Shown here: in pieces, positions 8,016-15,425 of the stretch
Numbering within the stretch: the stretch's first letter is position 1
Layout of the letters: every line of letters begins with the position of its first letter
Assembly: GCA_002688435.1 (NCBI GenBank)
Contig: NZCW01000008.1
Coordinates: 4,642-41,804, forward strand
Source of the DNA: Dehalococcoidales bacterium
GTDB taxonomy: Bacteria; Chloroflexota; Dehalococcoidia; Dehalococcoidales; RBG-16-60-22
Direction: 5' to 3'
Length of the DNA stretch: 37,163 nt
Made by a program: the position numbers and the translations under genes
Notes under the pieces: model-generated
Databases searched by the model: none
What the model was told of the DNA's origin: nothing
What the model saw: the letters and a program-made list of their open reading frames with translations, nothing else

Positions 8016-8489
8016 ATGGAGCGAATCTGGGCACCATGGCGGATAGAGTATATCCGGAAGAAGAAGTCTGACGGGTGTATTCTGTGCGAAATACTCAAGC
8101 AAGACGAGGATATCTCAAATTATATCTTATATCGCGACGTCGAAAACGCCATCATTTTGAATAGCTATCCTTATAATCCCGGTCACCTGGTGATTTTCCC
8201 TTACAAACATATTGCTAACTTGAAAAATTTGACCGAGAAAGAACGTAACGAACATTTCGCACTAGTTAGCCGGAGTACTAAAGTACTTCGGCAGGCGTTC
8301 AACTCCGAGGGCTTCAATATCGGTATAAATCTGGGAAAGGTGGCCGGAGCCGGCATAGATGGTCATGTCCATACCCATATTGTGCCCCGACGGTAAGGTG
8401 ACGCTAACTTTATGCCAGTACTGGGGGAAACAAGGGTACTGCCCGAAGCTCTGGCCGAGACCTATCAAAAACTGGCCGGTAAGTTCTGA
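8016..8489 (+). pseudogene. HIT-family hydrolase/AP4A phosphorylase-like gene with a premature stop
   Basis: A histidine-triad nucleotide-binding protein. From the ATG at 8016 (preceded by AAGGAGA) it reads MERIWAPWRIEYIR, then CILCEIL (zinc cysteines), NSYPYNPGHLVIFPYKH, and the catalytic triad region GHVHTHIVPR. A TAA at 8394-8396 ends the frame at 127 residues, just after the triad. Without a frame change, the usual family tail follows ([20 protein letters not shown], then [10 protein letters not shown]) to a TGA at 8487-8489. The stop replaces the residue after the conserved tryptophan of PRWxGD, and that tryptophan is itself changed to arginine. The short product keeps the active-site histidines, so residual function is possible, but loss of the C-terminal segment makes decay more likely. 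Confidence 0.85.
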
Positions 8490-8497
8490 CGTTTTAT

Positions 8498-8806
8498 CTA
8501 TTTCGGGACGACCAGTCGGCTCCTGATAATCCCTCTACTTTCAATCTTGATCTCTATGACATCGACCACTTTAACCAGGTAGGTCCCTCTTTTTGGTGTT
8601 GAGATTTAGATTACGTCCACAGGTTGTAAGGTCCCGAAGACGCTGGTGTAACTGATAAGCTTTCCGATGTTGAAAACTATGAGGCTCGTATTGCTGGCCT
8701 GCTTCGTTTCATCATTGACTCAGCCCTTGATGGCTAGGTTTCGAAGGTTGAATTAGGTGATCAGTACCACTACCATCACTAGGGCGAAAACCATTCTTTT
8801 CTTTAT
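8498..8806 (-). pseudogene. Decayed small secreted or lipid-anchored protein gene
   Basis: On the minus strand an AAGGAGG ribosome binding site (8812-8818) is followed at the right distance by ATA at 8806-8804, then KKRMVFALVMVVVLIT, a typical signal peptide start. The frame continues for 102 codons to a TAG at 8498-8500, interrupted by TAA (8753-8755), TGA (8720-8722) and TAA (8606-8608). Between stops the sequence stays protein-like (SLIVFNIGKLISYTSVFGTL; then GTYLVKVVDVIEIKIESRGI). A lost ATG start (ATG to ATA) plus three nonsense changes with no frameshift is the simplest reading. The family is not recognised. Confidence 0.6.
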
Positions 8807-8914
8807 TTTCTCCTCCTTACTAAAATATCGGAGGTTAATAGATTGAACCGGGTAACTGGTGGTTTTTTCCGGTTTTCAGAGCTTAAGGCCAATAGAGTTT
8901 ACAGGAGGAGAAAG

Positions 8915-9493
8915 ATGAGCAAAGTTTTAATGGGTCCGGCCACACTGGTTTATCCCACACCGACCTTACTGGTCGGGGCGGATGTTGCTGGCCGGCCGAA
9001 CTTTATGACCGCGGCGTGGGGAGGTGTGGCTAATAGTGAACCCCCGATGATTTCAGTGGCGATACGGCCCGGGCGCTATACCCATAAAGGTGTCAGCCAG
9101 AACCTGACATTTTCCGTGAACATACCTTCCGTTGATCTACTGAAAGAAACGGACTACTGCGGCATTAAATCCGGCTCTAAAGTCAATAAAACAGAAGCCT
9201 GTCAATTCAAGGTGTTTTATGGGAAATTGGGTAATGCGCCTCTGATTGAGCAGTGTCCGGTCAATCTGGAGTGTCGGGTGATGTACACCTTGAGCCTAGG
9301 TAGCCATTCCCTTTTTATCGGCCGTATTGAAGAAACCTACGTTTCGGAAACCTGTCTTATTGACGGTAAGCCGGATATTGATAAAATCAAGCCGTTTCTG
9401 TACGTGGTCGAGCCGACTCGTCAGTATCGCGCTTTTGGCCAGATCATGGCCGGGGCGTTCCGCGTGGGTCTGGAAGTTGGTGATAAGGGATAA
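8915..9493 (+). CDS. Flavin reductase-like (flavoredoxin-type) FMN-binding protein
   Basis: A 192-residue protein of the flavin reductase-like domain family (flavoredoxin/FlaRed group), which binds FMN and moves electrons to or from other proteins. Typical blocks are YPTPTLLVGADVAGRPNFM, TAAWGGVANSEPPMISVAIR and KETDYCGIKSGSKVNK, with the C-terminal PFLYVVEPTRQYRAFG. The start is the ATG at 8915, directly after AGGAGGAG (8903-8910); longer upstream readings in the same frame lack this signal. It is convergent with the L-2-hydroxyglutarate oxidase gene, five bases apart. The partner protein is unknown. Confidence 0.88.
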   Translation: MSKVLMGPATLVYPTPTLLVGADVAGRPNFMTAAWGGVANSEPPMISVAIRPGRYTHKGVSQNLTFSVNIPSVDLLKETDYCGIKSGSKVNKTEACQFKVFYGKLGNAPLIEQCPVNLECRVMYTLSLGSHSLFIGRIEETYVSETCLIDGKPDIDKIKPFLYVVEPTRQYRAFGQIMAGAFRVGLEVGDKG

Positions 9494-9498
9494 GAGGA

Positions 9499-10695
9499 CT
9501 ACCCTAGGAACCGGCCCACCACGTCTTCGGCAAAGGCCATGGAGGAAGTAAAAGCCGGTGAGACGGGGTTTAAAACGTGGAGAGAATTGTGGCTCTGGAG
9601 GACGACGTAGTCCATGACGAGTTTCTTGGTGGGCCAGTGTATGAGTTGAGGGCGAATTCCCGCGTGCTCGGTCTCAGTCAGATCATTAAGGCGTAGTTCC
9701 GGAACCAGTTTTTTCGCTTCCTTCAGGACGAACCATTTCAGGTATTTCTTCGGCTCGGTCATGGCGACCTGACGGAAGGTGGGATTCCGCAACATTAGCA
9801 CCGAATCTCGGAGAAGAATGGCAATCGTCTCCAGCCCCCACCCTTCAAAGGTGTGGTAGTTTTCCCGACCGAAGGCTGGTATGGCCGTCGGACCTACCAG
9901 AATTTCATCGTCGGCCGTCCTGGTCAGATGGATTCCCAGGAAAGGTGTTCTCAGGTTCGGGACGGGATAAATGTTGCCTCGAACGAGAGAGGTTCGGTTT
10001 GCAGTTAGTTTTTTGTAAGTTCCCTTGAAAGGGAGGATTTTGTATTCCCGGCCTAAACCGAAACGGTTGGCCACTTGGTCAGCGTAGGAACCAGCGGTAT
10101 TGATGAACTTTTCAAAGCGTATCACGCCGCTGGAAGTCTGTGCTTGGTTATCACCGGATAGACCCTGGAAAACAGTTCCATAGCTAATGGTTACCTTGGA
10201 GGATTGTACCAGTTCCGCCTCTAATGCCCTGATTACTTCAATGGGTTTGATAACGGCCGTGTCCGGGGAGAAAAGAGCTTCGGTACCGGCGGCGGCGTGC
10301 GGTTCAATCTCCAGTAGCTTTTTGCGGTTAATCAGTGAGGTACAGGCACCACATAGGTCGGCGCGGCGTTTTAATTCGTACAGCGATTCTACTTCCGAGG
10401 GACTGCCCGCTAGAATTACCTTACCGGTCTCATTTAGAGTCAGTCCTTTTTCTCGGCAAAACTTCTTCATCAGGCGGTTCCCTTGGACGCAGAACTTCGC
10501 TTTTAACGTTTCTGGGGTGTAGTACATACCAGCGTGGAGGACGCCGCTGTTCCGGCCACTGGAATGTAATCCCAAGGTATAGTCCTTCTCTAGGATCAAA
10601 ATATCTTTTATTCCCTGGCTAACAGACTGGCGGGCGATGGGCAGTCCGCTGATACCGGCACCCACGATTAAAATCTGACATTGATTCTGTTTCAT
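9499..10695 (-). CDS. lhgO: L-2-hydroxyglutarate oxidase (FAD-dependent)
   Basis: A 398-residue FAD-dependent oxidoreductase that converts L-2-hydroxyglutarate to 2-oxoglutarate. It has the N-terminal dinucleotide-binding motif VGAGISGLPIA, then LGLHSSGRNSGVLHAGMYY, a block highly typical of LhgO, followed by SPDTAVIKP, NTAGSYADQVA, LPFKGTYKKL and HAGIRPQL. Length is normal for the family. The ATG at 10695 follows GAGGT. In an anaerobe the electron acceptor would be a quinone or another carrier rather than oxygen (inference). Upstream lie only remnants of an alcohol dehydrogenase, so the gene is now an orphan. Confidence 0.92.
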   Translation of the reverse strand: MKQNQCQILIVGAGISGLPIARQSVSQGIKDILILEKDYTLGLHSSGRNSGVLHAGMYYTPETLKAKFCVQGNRLMKKFCREKGLTLNETGKVILAGSPSEVESLYELKRRADLCGACTSLINRKKLLEIEPHAAAGTEALFSPDTAVIKPIEVIRALEAELVQSSKVTISYGTVFQGLSGDNQAQTSSGVIRFEKFINTAGSYADQVANRFGLGREYKILPFKGTYKKLTANRTSLVRGNIYPVPNLRTPFLGIHLTRTADDEILVGPTAIPAFGRENYHTFEGWGLETIAILLRDSVLMLRNPTFRQVAMTEPKKYLKWFVLKEAKKLVPELRLNDLTETEHAGIRPQLIHWPTKKLVMDYVVLQSHNSLHVLNPVSPAFTSSMAFAEDVVGRFLG

Positions 10696-10765
10696 AATGG
10701 TGATACCTCGATAATATTACCGAAGGCGTGTCTTAAGGCGTGATTGCCTCCCTTTTGTCCGGTTT

Positions 10766-11064
10766 CTACGGTTTCAATAGGACGCCTAGGTTTTGTCCGC
10801 TTCGTATCGAGTCAAAACCCCTTTGGGCGTCTTCCAACGGCATAATCTCGGGGATGAGCGGCTTGACATCCACCAACTTGCGGGCCATCAAGCCCAAGGA
10901 GACCGCCACCGGGTCACCTGATTTAAAACCTTTCCTTCTCGTACGCAGATGAGGACGACGTCCGGACCGGTATTGGTCAGTTTCACCGCCTCGGCCACGG
11001 CTTCATCTCCGGAGAAATAGTAATTTCCCGCCGGAAGTATGCTTTTCAGCTCGTATCGTCCCAT
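10766..11064 (-). pseudogene. Remnant of a zinc-type (MDR) alcohol/polyol dehydrogenase
   Basis: Two pieces of a medium-chain dehydrogenase lie in different frames on the minus strand. The upstream piece (about 10920-11064) resembles the Rossmann region: RYELKSILPAGNYYF, then GDEAVAEAVKLTNTGPDVV. The downstream piece (10766-10930) is the family's C-terminus: GDPVAVSLGLMARKLVDVKP, then PEIMPLEDAQRGFDSI to a TAG stop. The segment between them, normally some 50 residues or more, is missing and the frame changes near 10920. The catalytic N-terminal domain is not recognisable further upstream. Confidence 0.6.
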
Positions 11065-11321
11065 AAAAGCTTCTCCAGATATTAACCTTTGAGATTTTAT
11101 AACATAGGGATGGATTTTGCCAGTACCGGCGCGGATTTCCCCGGGCGTAAAATGTTCACTTTGTCCGGCTTTCAGAACTGCTTTGAGGTAGAAGGCGATA
11201 CAAATGCCGTATTTCTTGTACCACCCTCGATAAATTTCGACCTTGTTCATAGGAGCACGATTAGTGCTATATCTCAATACAAAGCGGGGCACAAGGTAAC
11301 CCTCCGGTCTGGCCGCCTGGT

Positions 11322-11350
11322 TTGCACTTTCGGGCGTGTTTTGCTAAAAT
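11322..11350 (+). promoter_or_regulatory. Promoter of the Hdr operon, nearly on the start codon
   Basis: TTGCAC at 11322-11327 and TAAAAT at 11345-11350 are separated by exactly 17 bases. Transcription would begin at about 11357, only a base or two before the ATG at 11359, and no Shine-Dalgarno sequence precedes that ATG. This points to a leaderless message for the first hdrC gene. Confidence 0.6.
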
Positions 11351-11358
11351 TTTAGAGA

Positions 11359-11766
11359 ATGAGAATCGAGATATCCGGGCAGACGATCCAAAGTGATTTT
11401 GTTAAAAAGGTGGCGGAAATCAGTGGAGAGAGCGTTCTTTCTTGTAACCAGTGCGGTAAGTGTTCGGCAGGCTGTCCCATGGCTTTTGCCATGGACTGGC
11501 TGCCCAACCAGATTATCCGACTGGTACAGCTGGGTGTAGAAGAGGATATCGCCAGCGCCAAAACCCCATGGATTTGCGCCTCCTGTCTTACTTGTTCCGT
11601 CCGTTGCCCGCGAGGAGTCGACTTGGGACGGCTGATGGAGGCAATAAGGCTCCTCTCCCTGAGGAAGGATATCAGCTATGTCACCGCGGCTAATATCCCG
11701 CCGGACGCGCTGGGTGCAATGCCTCAGCTAGCTCTGGTGGGCAGCTTTCGGAAGCACACTGCCTGA
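11359..11766 (+). CDS. hdrC: HdrC-like iron-sulfur subunit 1
   Basis: A 135-residue ferredoxin-like subunit with two [4Fe-4S] motifs: C29, C32, C35, C39 (CNQCGKCSAGCP) and C73, C76, C79, C83 (CASCLTCSVRCP). HdrC passes electrons between HdrA flavin/Fe-S centres and HdrB. It is shorter than the second HdrC of this operon and ends in PQLALVGSFRKHTA, a tail I associate with bacterial HdrC forms, so it is not an obvious truncation. First gene of an 11-gene co-directional run; HdrB follows eight bases later. Confidence 0.92.
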   Translation: MRIEISGQTIQSDFVKKVAEISGESVLSCNQCGKCSAGCPMAFAMDWLPNQIIRLVQLGVEEDIASAKTPWICASCLTCSVRCPRGVDLGRLMEAIRLLSLRKDISYVTAANIPPDALGAMPQLALVGSFRKHTA

Positions 11767-11774
11767 GATACGAC

Positions 11775-12653
11775 ATGGACTTAAGCTATTACCCTGGATG
11801 TACCTTGAAAACTAAGGCCAGAGGTCTAGAAGACGCGGCGGTGGCGACTATGGCTGTCTTGGGCGTTAACCTGGTGGAAATCCCGCGCTGGAACTGCTGC
11901 GGTGCAGTTTATTCACTGGCTGATGACGATCTGGTGCACCACCTGGCTCCGGTGCGTAATCTCATCCGGGCCCATGAGCAAGGGGCGGATAAAATAAGTA
12001 CCTCGTGCTCCTTCTGTTACAACACTCTGAAGAGAGCGAACCAGCTGGTACAACGGGACGAGGTTAAACGGCGGACACTTAACGATTTCATGGAAGAAGA
12101 AAAAGACTATCATGGTGAGGTGGCGGTAGTCCATCTCTTGGAGGTGCTCAGGGACGATATCGGGTGGGATAATATATCGGCCAAGGTAAAGGTTCCCTTG
12201 CATGATTTGCGGGTGGCACCATATTACGGCTGTACTCTTCTGCGGCCCCAGGAGATAGCCATAGACCGAATGGAAAGGCCAACAATACTTCATCAACTGC
12301 TGGAAGCCATCGGTGCCGAAGCGGTGGACTTTCCTTTCAGCACCGAATGCTGTGGCTCTTTTCAGATTATCAGTAATCCCGATTCGGTTACCCAACGTGC
12401 TTGGGACATACTGAGTTCTGCCCTGAGGAGGGGTGCCGAGGCCTTGGTTTTGACCTGCCCTCTATGCTATTTCAACCTGGGACAGAGACAAGAGGAGTTG
12501 AAGCAGAAGTATAGCGATTTCCCCGGACTACCTATCTTCTATTTTAGCCAACTTCTGGCCCTTGCCCTAGCGCTTGATTCCAAGGTATGTCATCTTGAAC
12601 TGAACTACGTTGATCCCCTCCCTCTCCTCGTGAGCAAGAAAATACTCGTCTGA
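11775..12653 (+). CDS. hdrB: HdrB-like CCG-domain subunit 1
   Basis: A 292-residue protein with two CCG domains. The first has C9, C41-C42-G, C78 and C81; the second C153, C192-C193-G, C228 and C231. In methanogen HdrB these cysteines hold two noncubane [4Fe-4S] clusters that reduce the CoM-CoB heterodisulfide. Bacteria lack that substrate, so the acceptor here is unknown; another disulfide, a protein partner or the fumarate reductase-like pair at the end of the operon are options. Both cysteine sets look complete, so a catalytic rather than purely structural role is plausible. The C-terminal 30 residues (after FYFSQLLALALAL) are variable. Confidence 0.92.
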   Translation: MDLSYYPGCTLKTKARGLEDAAVATMAVLGVNLVEIPRWNCCGAVYSLADDDLVHHLAPVRNLIRAHEQGADKISTSCSFCYNTLKRANQLVQRDEVKRRTLNDFMEEEKDYHGEVAVVHLLEVLRDDIGWDNISAKVKVPLHDLRVAPYYGCTLLRPQEIAIDRMERPTILHQLLEAIGAEAVDFPFSTECCGSFQIISNPDSVTQRAWDILSSALRRGAEALVLTCPLCYFNLGQRQEELKQKYSDFPGLPIFYFSQLLALALALDSKVCHLELNYVDPLPLLVSKKILV

Positions 12654-12689
12654 TTCGTAAGATAAGAAAGGGTCAAGGTAATTAAGATC

Positions 12690-15425
12690 GTGGAGAACTA
12701 CATTTCGACGCCGGTTACCCGGAAAGCTCTGGTGGTTGGCGGCGGCGTCGCCGGCATTCAGGCAGCTCTGGATATCGCTGACGCCGGGTATGAAGTGTTT
12801 CTGGTGGAGAAAAGCCCCAGCATTGGCGGACATATGATTCAATATGCGGAAGTATTTCCGACTCTAGACTGTCCGCAATGTATCCTGACCCCCAAGATGG
12901 TGGAAATCGGACAACACCCGAATATAAAGCTCCTGACCTACTCAGAAGTGGCGCAGGTTTCCGGTCAGATAGGGCGCTTTACCGTTCAGGTTAAAAGGAA
13001 AGCCTCTTATGTCGATTGGGAAAAATGTACCGGCTGTGGCGAATGTGCTAATGTCTGTCCGGTGGAAGTATATAGCGAATTCGAACGCGGTATCGTTAGA
13101 CAAAAAGCAATCTATAAACCTTTCGGCCAGGCGGTGCCCGCTGTCTTTACGGTGGATAAGAGAGGGATTGCTCCCTGCCGGGCGGCCTGTCCTCTGCAAG
13201 TCAATGCCCAAGGGTATGTTTCCTTAATCTCCCAAGGTAGATTCACTGAGGCCTTGAATCTTGTCCGGGAGAAAACCCCTTTTCCTGGAATTTGCGGGCG
13301 GATATGTACTCGTCCCTGTGAAAGCCAATGTACCAGAAGAGAGATGGATATGCCTCTGGCCATTAATGATTTGAAAAGATTCGTGTCCGATCAGGAAAAA
13401 GAGCCGGCCATTGACCTGACTATAGCCTCGGAAATAGAAGAGAAAGTTGCCATTATCGGCGCTGGTCCGGCCGGTCTTATGGCGGCCTATGAACTCAGAA
13501 AAACGGGCTACCAAGTGACCATCTTTGAGACTTTACCCGCGGCCGGAGGGATGATGTGGGTCGGTATCCCGGAATATCGTCTGCCCCGAGATACTTTGCA
13601 GAAGGAAATTAGCCTTATTCAGAAAATAGGGGTAGCCATCAAGTTTAACACCACCATTGGGGAACAAGTGCCGCTAGCGACTCTTAAAGACGAGTTCAAC
13701 GCCGTATTTATTGCCACTGGCGCCCATGTCAGTGTGAAACTGGGGGTGGAAGGGGAGAACTTGGCCGGGGTGAAATACGGTATTGATTTTCTGAGAGAAG
13801 TGAATCTGAATGGTAAGTTTGAGGTAGGGGAAAGAGTGGTGGTGGTGGGGGGTGGTAATGCTGCCATCGATGCGGCGAGGACGGCATATCGGTTAGGGGC
13901 GAAAGTAGTATCCATAGTTTATCGCCGTTCTCGGGAAGAGATACCGGCTATCCCTGGTGAGGTTATTGAGGCCGAGAGAGAAGGCATAAAAATCAGTTAC
14001 CTGACAGACCCGGTTAGAATCGTGGGTGAAAATGGTAAAGTCAGAGGCATAGAATGCCTCAAGACTAAACTGGGTCCCCCTGACGAGAATGGAAGAAGAC
14101 GTCCCATTCCGGTGGATGGTTCGGAATTCTTTCTGGAAGCCGACATGATAATTCCCGCCATCGGACAGGTCCCCGACGTAGCTTTTCTCGGTGATGAAAC
14201 TGGAATGGTATTGAAGCCCGGGAATCAACTTGAAGTCGATGAGACGACACTTCAGACCACGACCGAAGGTATCTTCGCCGGTGGGGACGTGGTGACTGGT
14301 CCCAATGCGGTAATCGATGCGCTAGCGGCCGGCCGGAGGGCCGCTATCTCCATTGACCGGTATTTGCGTGGGGAAAATCTGACGGTAAGTCGGGAAGATA
14401 CCGAACTGACGATAAGTGCATTGAAAGTGGATATGGCCGGTATTCGCCAGCAGAAAAGGACCGATATGCCGGTAATCCCGCCCACCCGGAGGGCGGGTAA
14501 TTTTCGAGAAGTGGCCCTGGGGTTAAACGAAAGGGACGCTATCAGAGAAGCTAAGAGATGCCTCGCTTGTCCCGGTTGTTCCGAATGCCGCCTCTGTGAG
14601 AAGGCTTGTGAACCAAAGGTTATCCACCACGAGATGAGGGAACGGTACGAGGAACTGGAAGTAGGCGCTATCGTACTGGCCACCGGCTTTGAACTTATCC
14701 CCAAAGAGGCAATTGCCGAGTTTGAACCGGACCCTGATATCCTAGAAGGGATTCAATTTGAAAGAATCCTCTGTCCTGGGGGTTCTACGGCCGGGGTGGT
14801 GGAAAGGCCTTCCGACCGGAAAGTACCTAAAGAAGTGGTCTTTATTTCCTGCGTGGGATCCCGCGATCCCGAACATGGTGTGCCTTATTGCTCCAGGGTC
14901 TGCTGTATGTATCTGGCCAAGATGGCCATGCTCTACAAGCATGCCGTTCCCGATGGCCAGGCGTATGTTTTCTATATGGATATCCGCAGCACCGGAAAAG
15001 GCTACGAGGAGTTTGTGCAAAGGGCGGTGGAAGAGGCCGGCGTTCTGTACCTGAGAGGAAGAGTGTCCCGCGTATTCCGTGATGGGGAAAAACTTAAAGT
15101 CAGTGGGGTGGATACTCTTTCCGGGAAGAACGTTGATATTTCCGGCGACTTAGTGGTACTGGGACTGGCGATGGTGCCTAACCCGGCGGGCCAAGAACTG
15201 GCGCAAAGGTTGGGTATCGTCACTGATGAATACGGCTTTATCACCGAAAGTCACCCTAAAATGAATCCTTTGGAGACATCAGTGCCGGGCATCTATGTTG
15301 CCGGTACGGCTCAAGGCCCCAGGGATATCCCTGACTCAGTCGCCCAGGCCAGCGGGGCGGCCAGTAAGGTTCTGGCTCTGTTCTCCGCCAGTGAACCGGT
15401 GCCAGGAAGAATGGGATCGAGATGA
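12690..15425 (+). CDS. hdrA: HdrA-like flavoprotein with a nested GltD/NfnB-like domain
   Basis: A 911-residue fusion. Residues 1-160 are the start of HdrA: FAD motif VVGGGVAGIQAA, EKSPSIGGHM, the CPQC pair (C61, C64) and a [4Fe-4S] motif at C113-C123. Residues about 163-625 are an inserted glutamate-synthase-small-subunit type module: CRAACPLQ and the Cys-rich CGRICTRPCESQC helix bundle, FAD motif IIGAGPAGLMAA (about 255), NAD(P) motif VVVGGGNAAIDAA (about 383), and TTEGIFAGGDVV. From about 626 the HdrA reading resumes (CSECRLCEKACEP, ELEVGAIVLATGFE, FISCVGSRDP, YCSRVCCM) to the end. The insert would let NAD(P)H donate to, or be made by, the HdrA flavin. Likely start is the GTG at 12690. Its last four bases overlap the next gene. 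Confidence 0.93.
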   Translation: MENYISTPVTRKALVVGGGVAGIQAALDIADAGYEVFLVEKSPSIGGHMIQYAEVFPTLDCPQCILTPKMVEIGQHPNIKLLTYSEVAQVSGQIGRFTVQVKRKASYVDWEKCTGCGECANVCPVEVYSEFERGIVRQKAIYKPFGQAVPAVFTVDKRGIAPCRAACPLQVNAQGYVSLISQGRFTEALNLVREKTPFPGICGRICTRPCESQCTRREMDMPLAINDLKRFVSDQEKEPAIDLTIASEIEEKVAIIGAGPAGLMAAYELRKTGYQVTIFETLPAAGGMMWVGIPEYRLPRDTLQKEISLIQKIGVAIKFNTTIGEQVPLATLKDEFNAVFIATGAHVSVKLGVEGENLAGVKYGIDFLREVNLNGKFEVGERVVVVGGGNAAIDAARTAYRLGAKVVSIVYRRSREEIPAIPGEVIEAEREGIKISYLTDPVRIVGENGKVRGIECLKTKLGPPDENGRRRPIPVDGSEFFLEADMIIPAIGQVPDVAFLGDETGMVLKPGNQLEVDETTLQTTTEGIFAGGDVVTGPNAVIDALAAGRRAAISIDRYLRGENLTVSREDTELTISALKVDMAGIRQQKRTDMPVIPPTRRAGNFREVALGLNERDAIREAKRCLACPGCSECRLCEKACEPKVIHHEMRERYEELEVGAIVLATGFELIPKEAIAEFEPDPDILEGIQFERILCPGGSTAGVVERPSDRKVPKEVVFISCVGSRDPEHGVPYCSRVCCMYLAKMAMLYKHAVPDGQAYVFYMDIRSTGKGYEEFVQRAVEEAGVLYLRGRVSRVFRDGEKLKVSGVDTLSGKNVDISGDLVVLGLAMVPNPAGQELAQRLGIVTDEYGFITESHPKMNPLETSVPGIYVAGTAQGPRDIPDSVAQASGAASKVLALFSASEPVPGRMGSR

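Larger units (their letters stand above)
10696..11358. other. Gap between lhgO and the Hdr operon
   Basis: Apart from the dehydrogenase remnant and the Hdr promoter, this 660-base stretch holds no gene I can support. A minus-strand frame from 11292 joins the dehydrogenase Rossmann remnant, but its first 75 residues match nothing I know. Confidence 0.5.

Noticed and set aside
1889-8489. Stop codon reassignment (TAA/TAG read as glutamine)
   Set aside because: Intact neighbours end in TAA, TAG and TGA at family-typical lengths, so a general recoding would add long false tails. Decay fits better.
11089-11355. Plus-strand frame ahead of the Hdr operon
   Set aside because: It is opposite the dehydrogenase remnant, has no ribosome binding site and ends across the Hdr promoter.
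11359-11766. First HdrC as a truncated pseudogene
   Set aside because: It is short, but both cluster motifs are complete and the terminal PQLALVGSFRKHTA looks like a genuine end; no HdrC-like sequence continues after the stop.
12942-13514. Several open frames opposite the HdrA-GltD gene
   Set aside because: Long antisense frames are expected opposite this codon usage; none has a recognisable domain.
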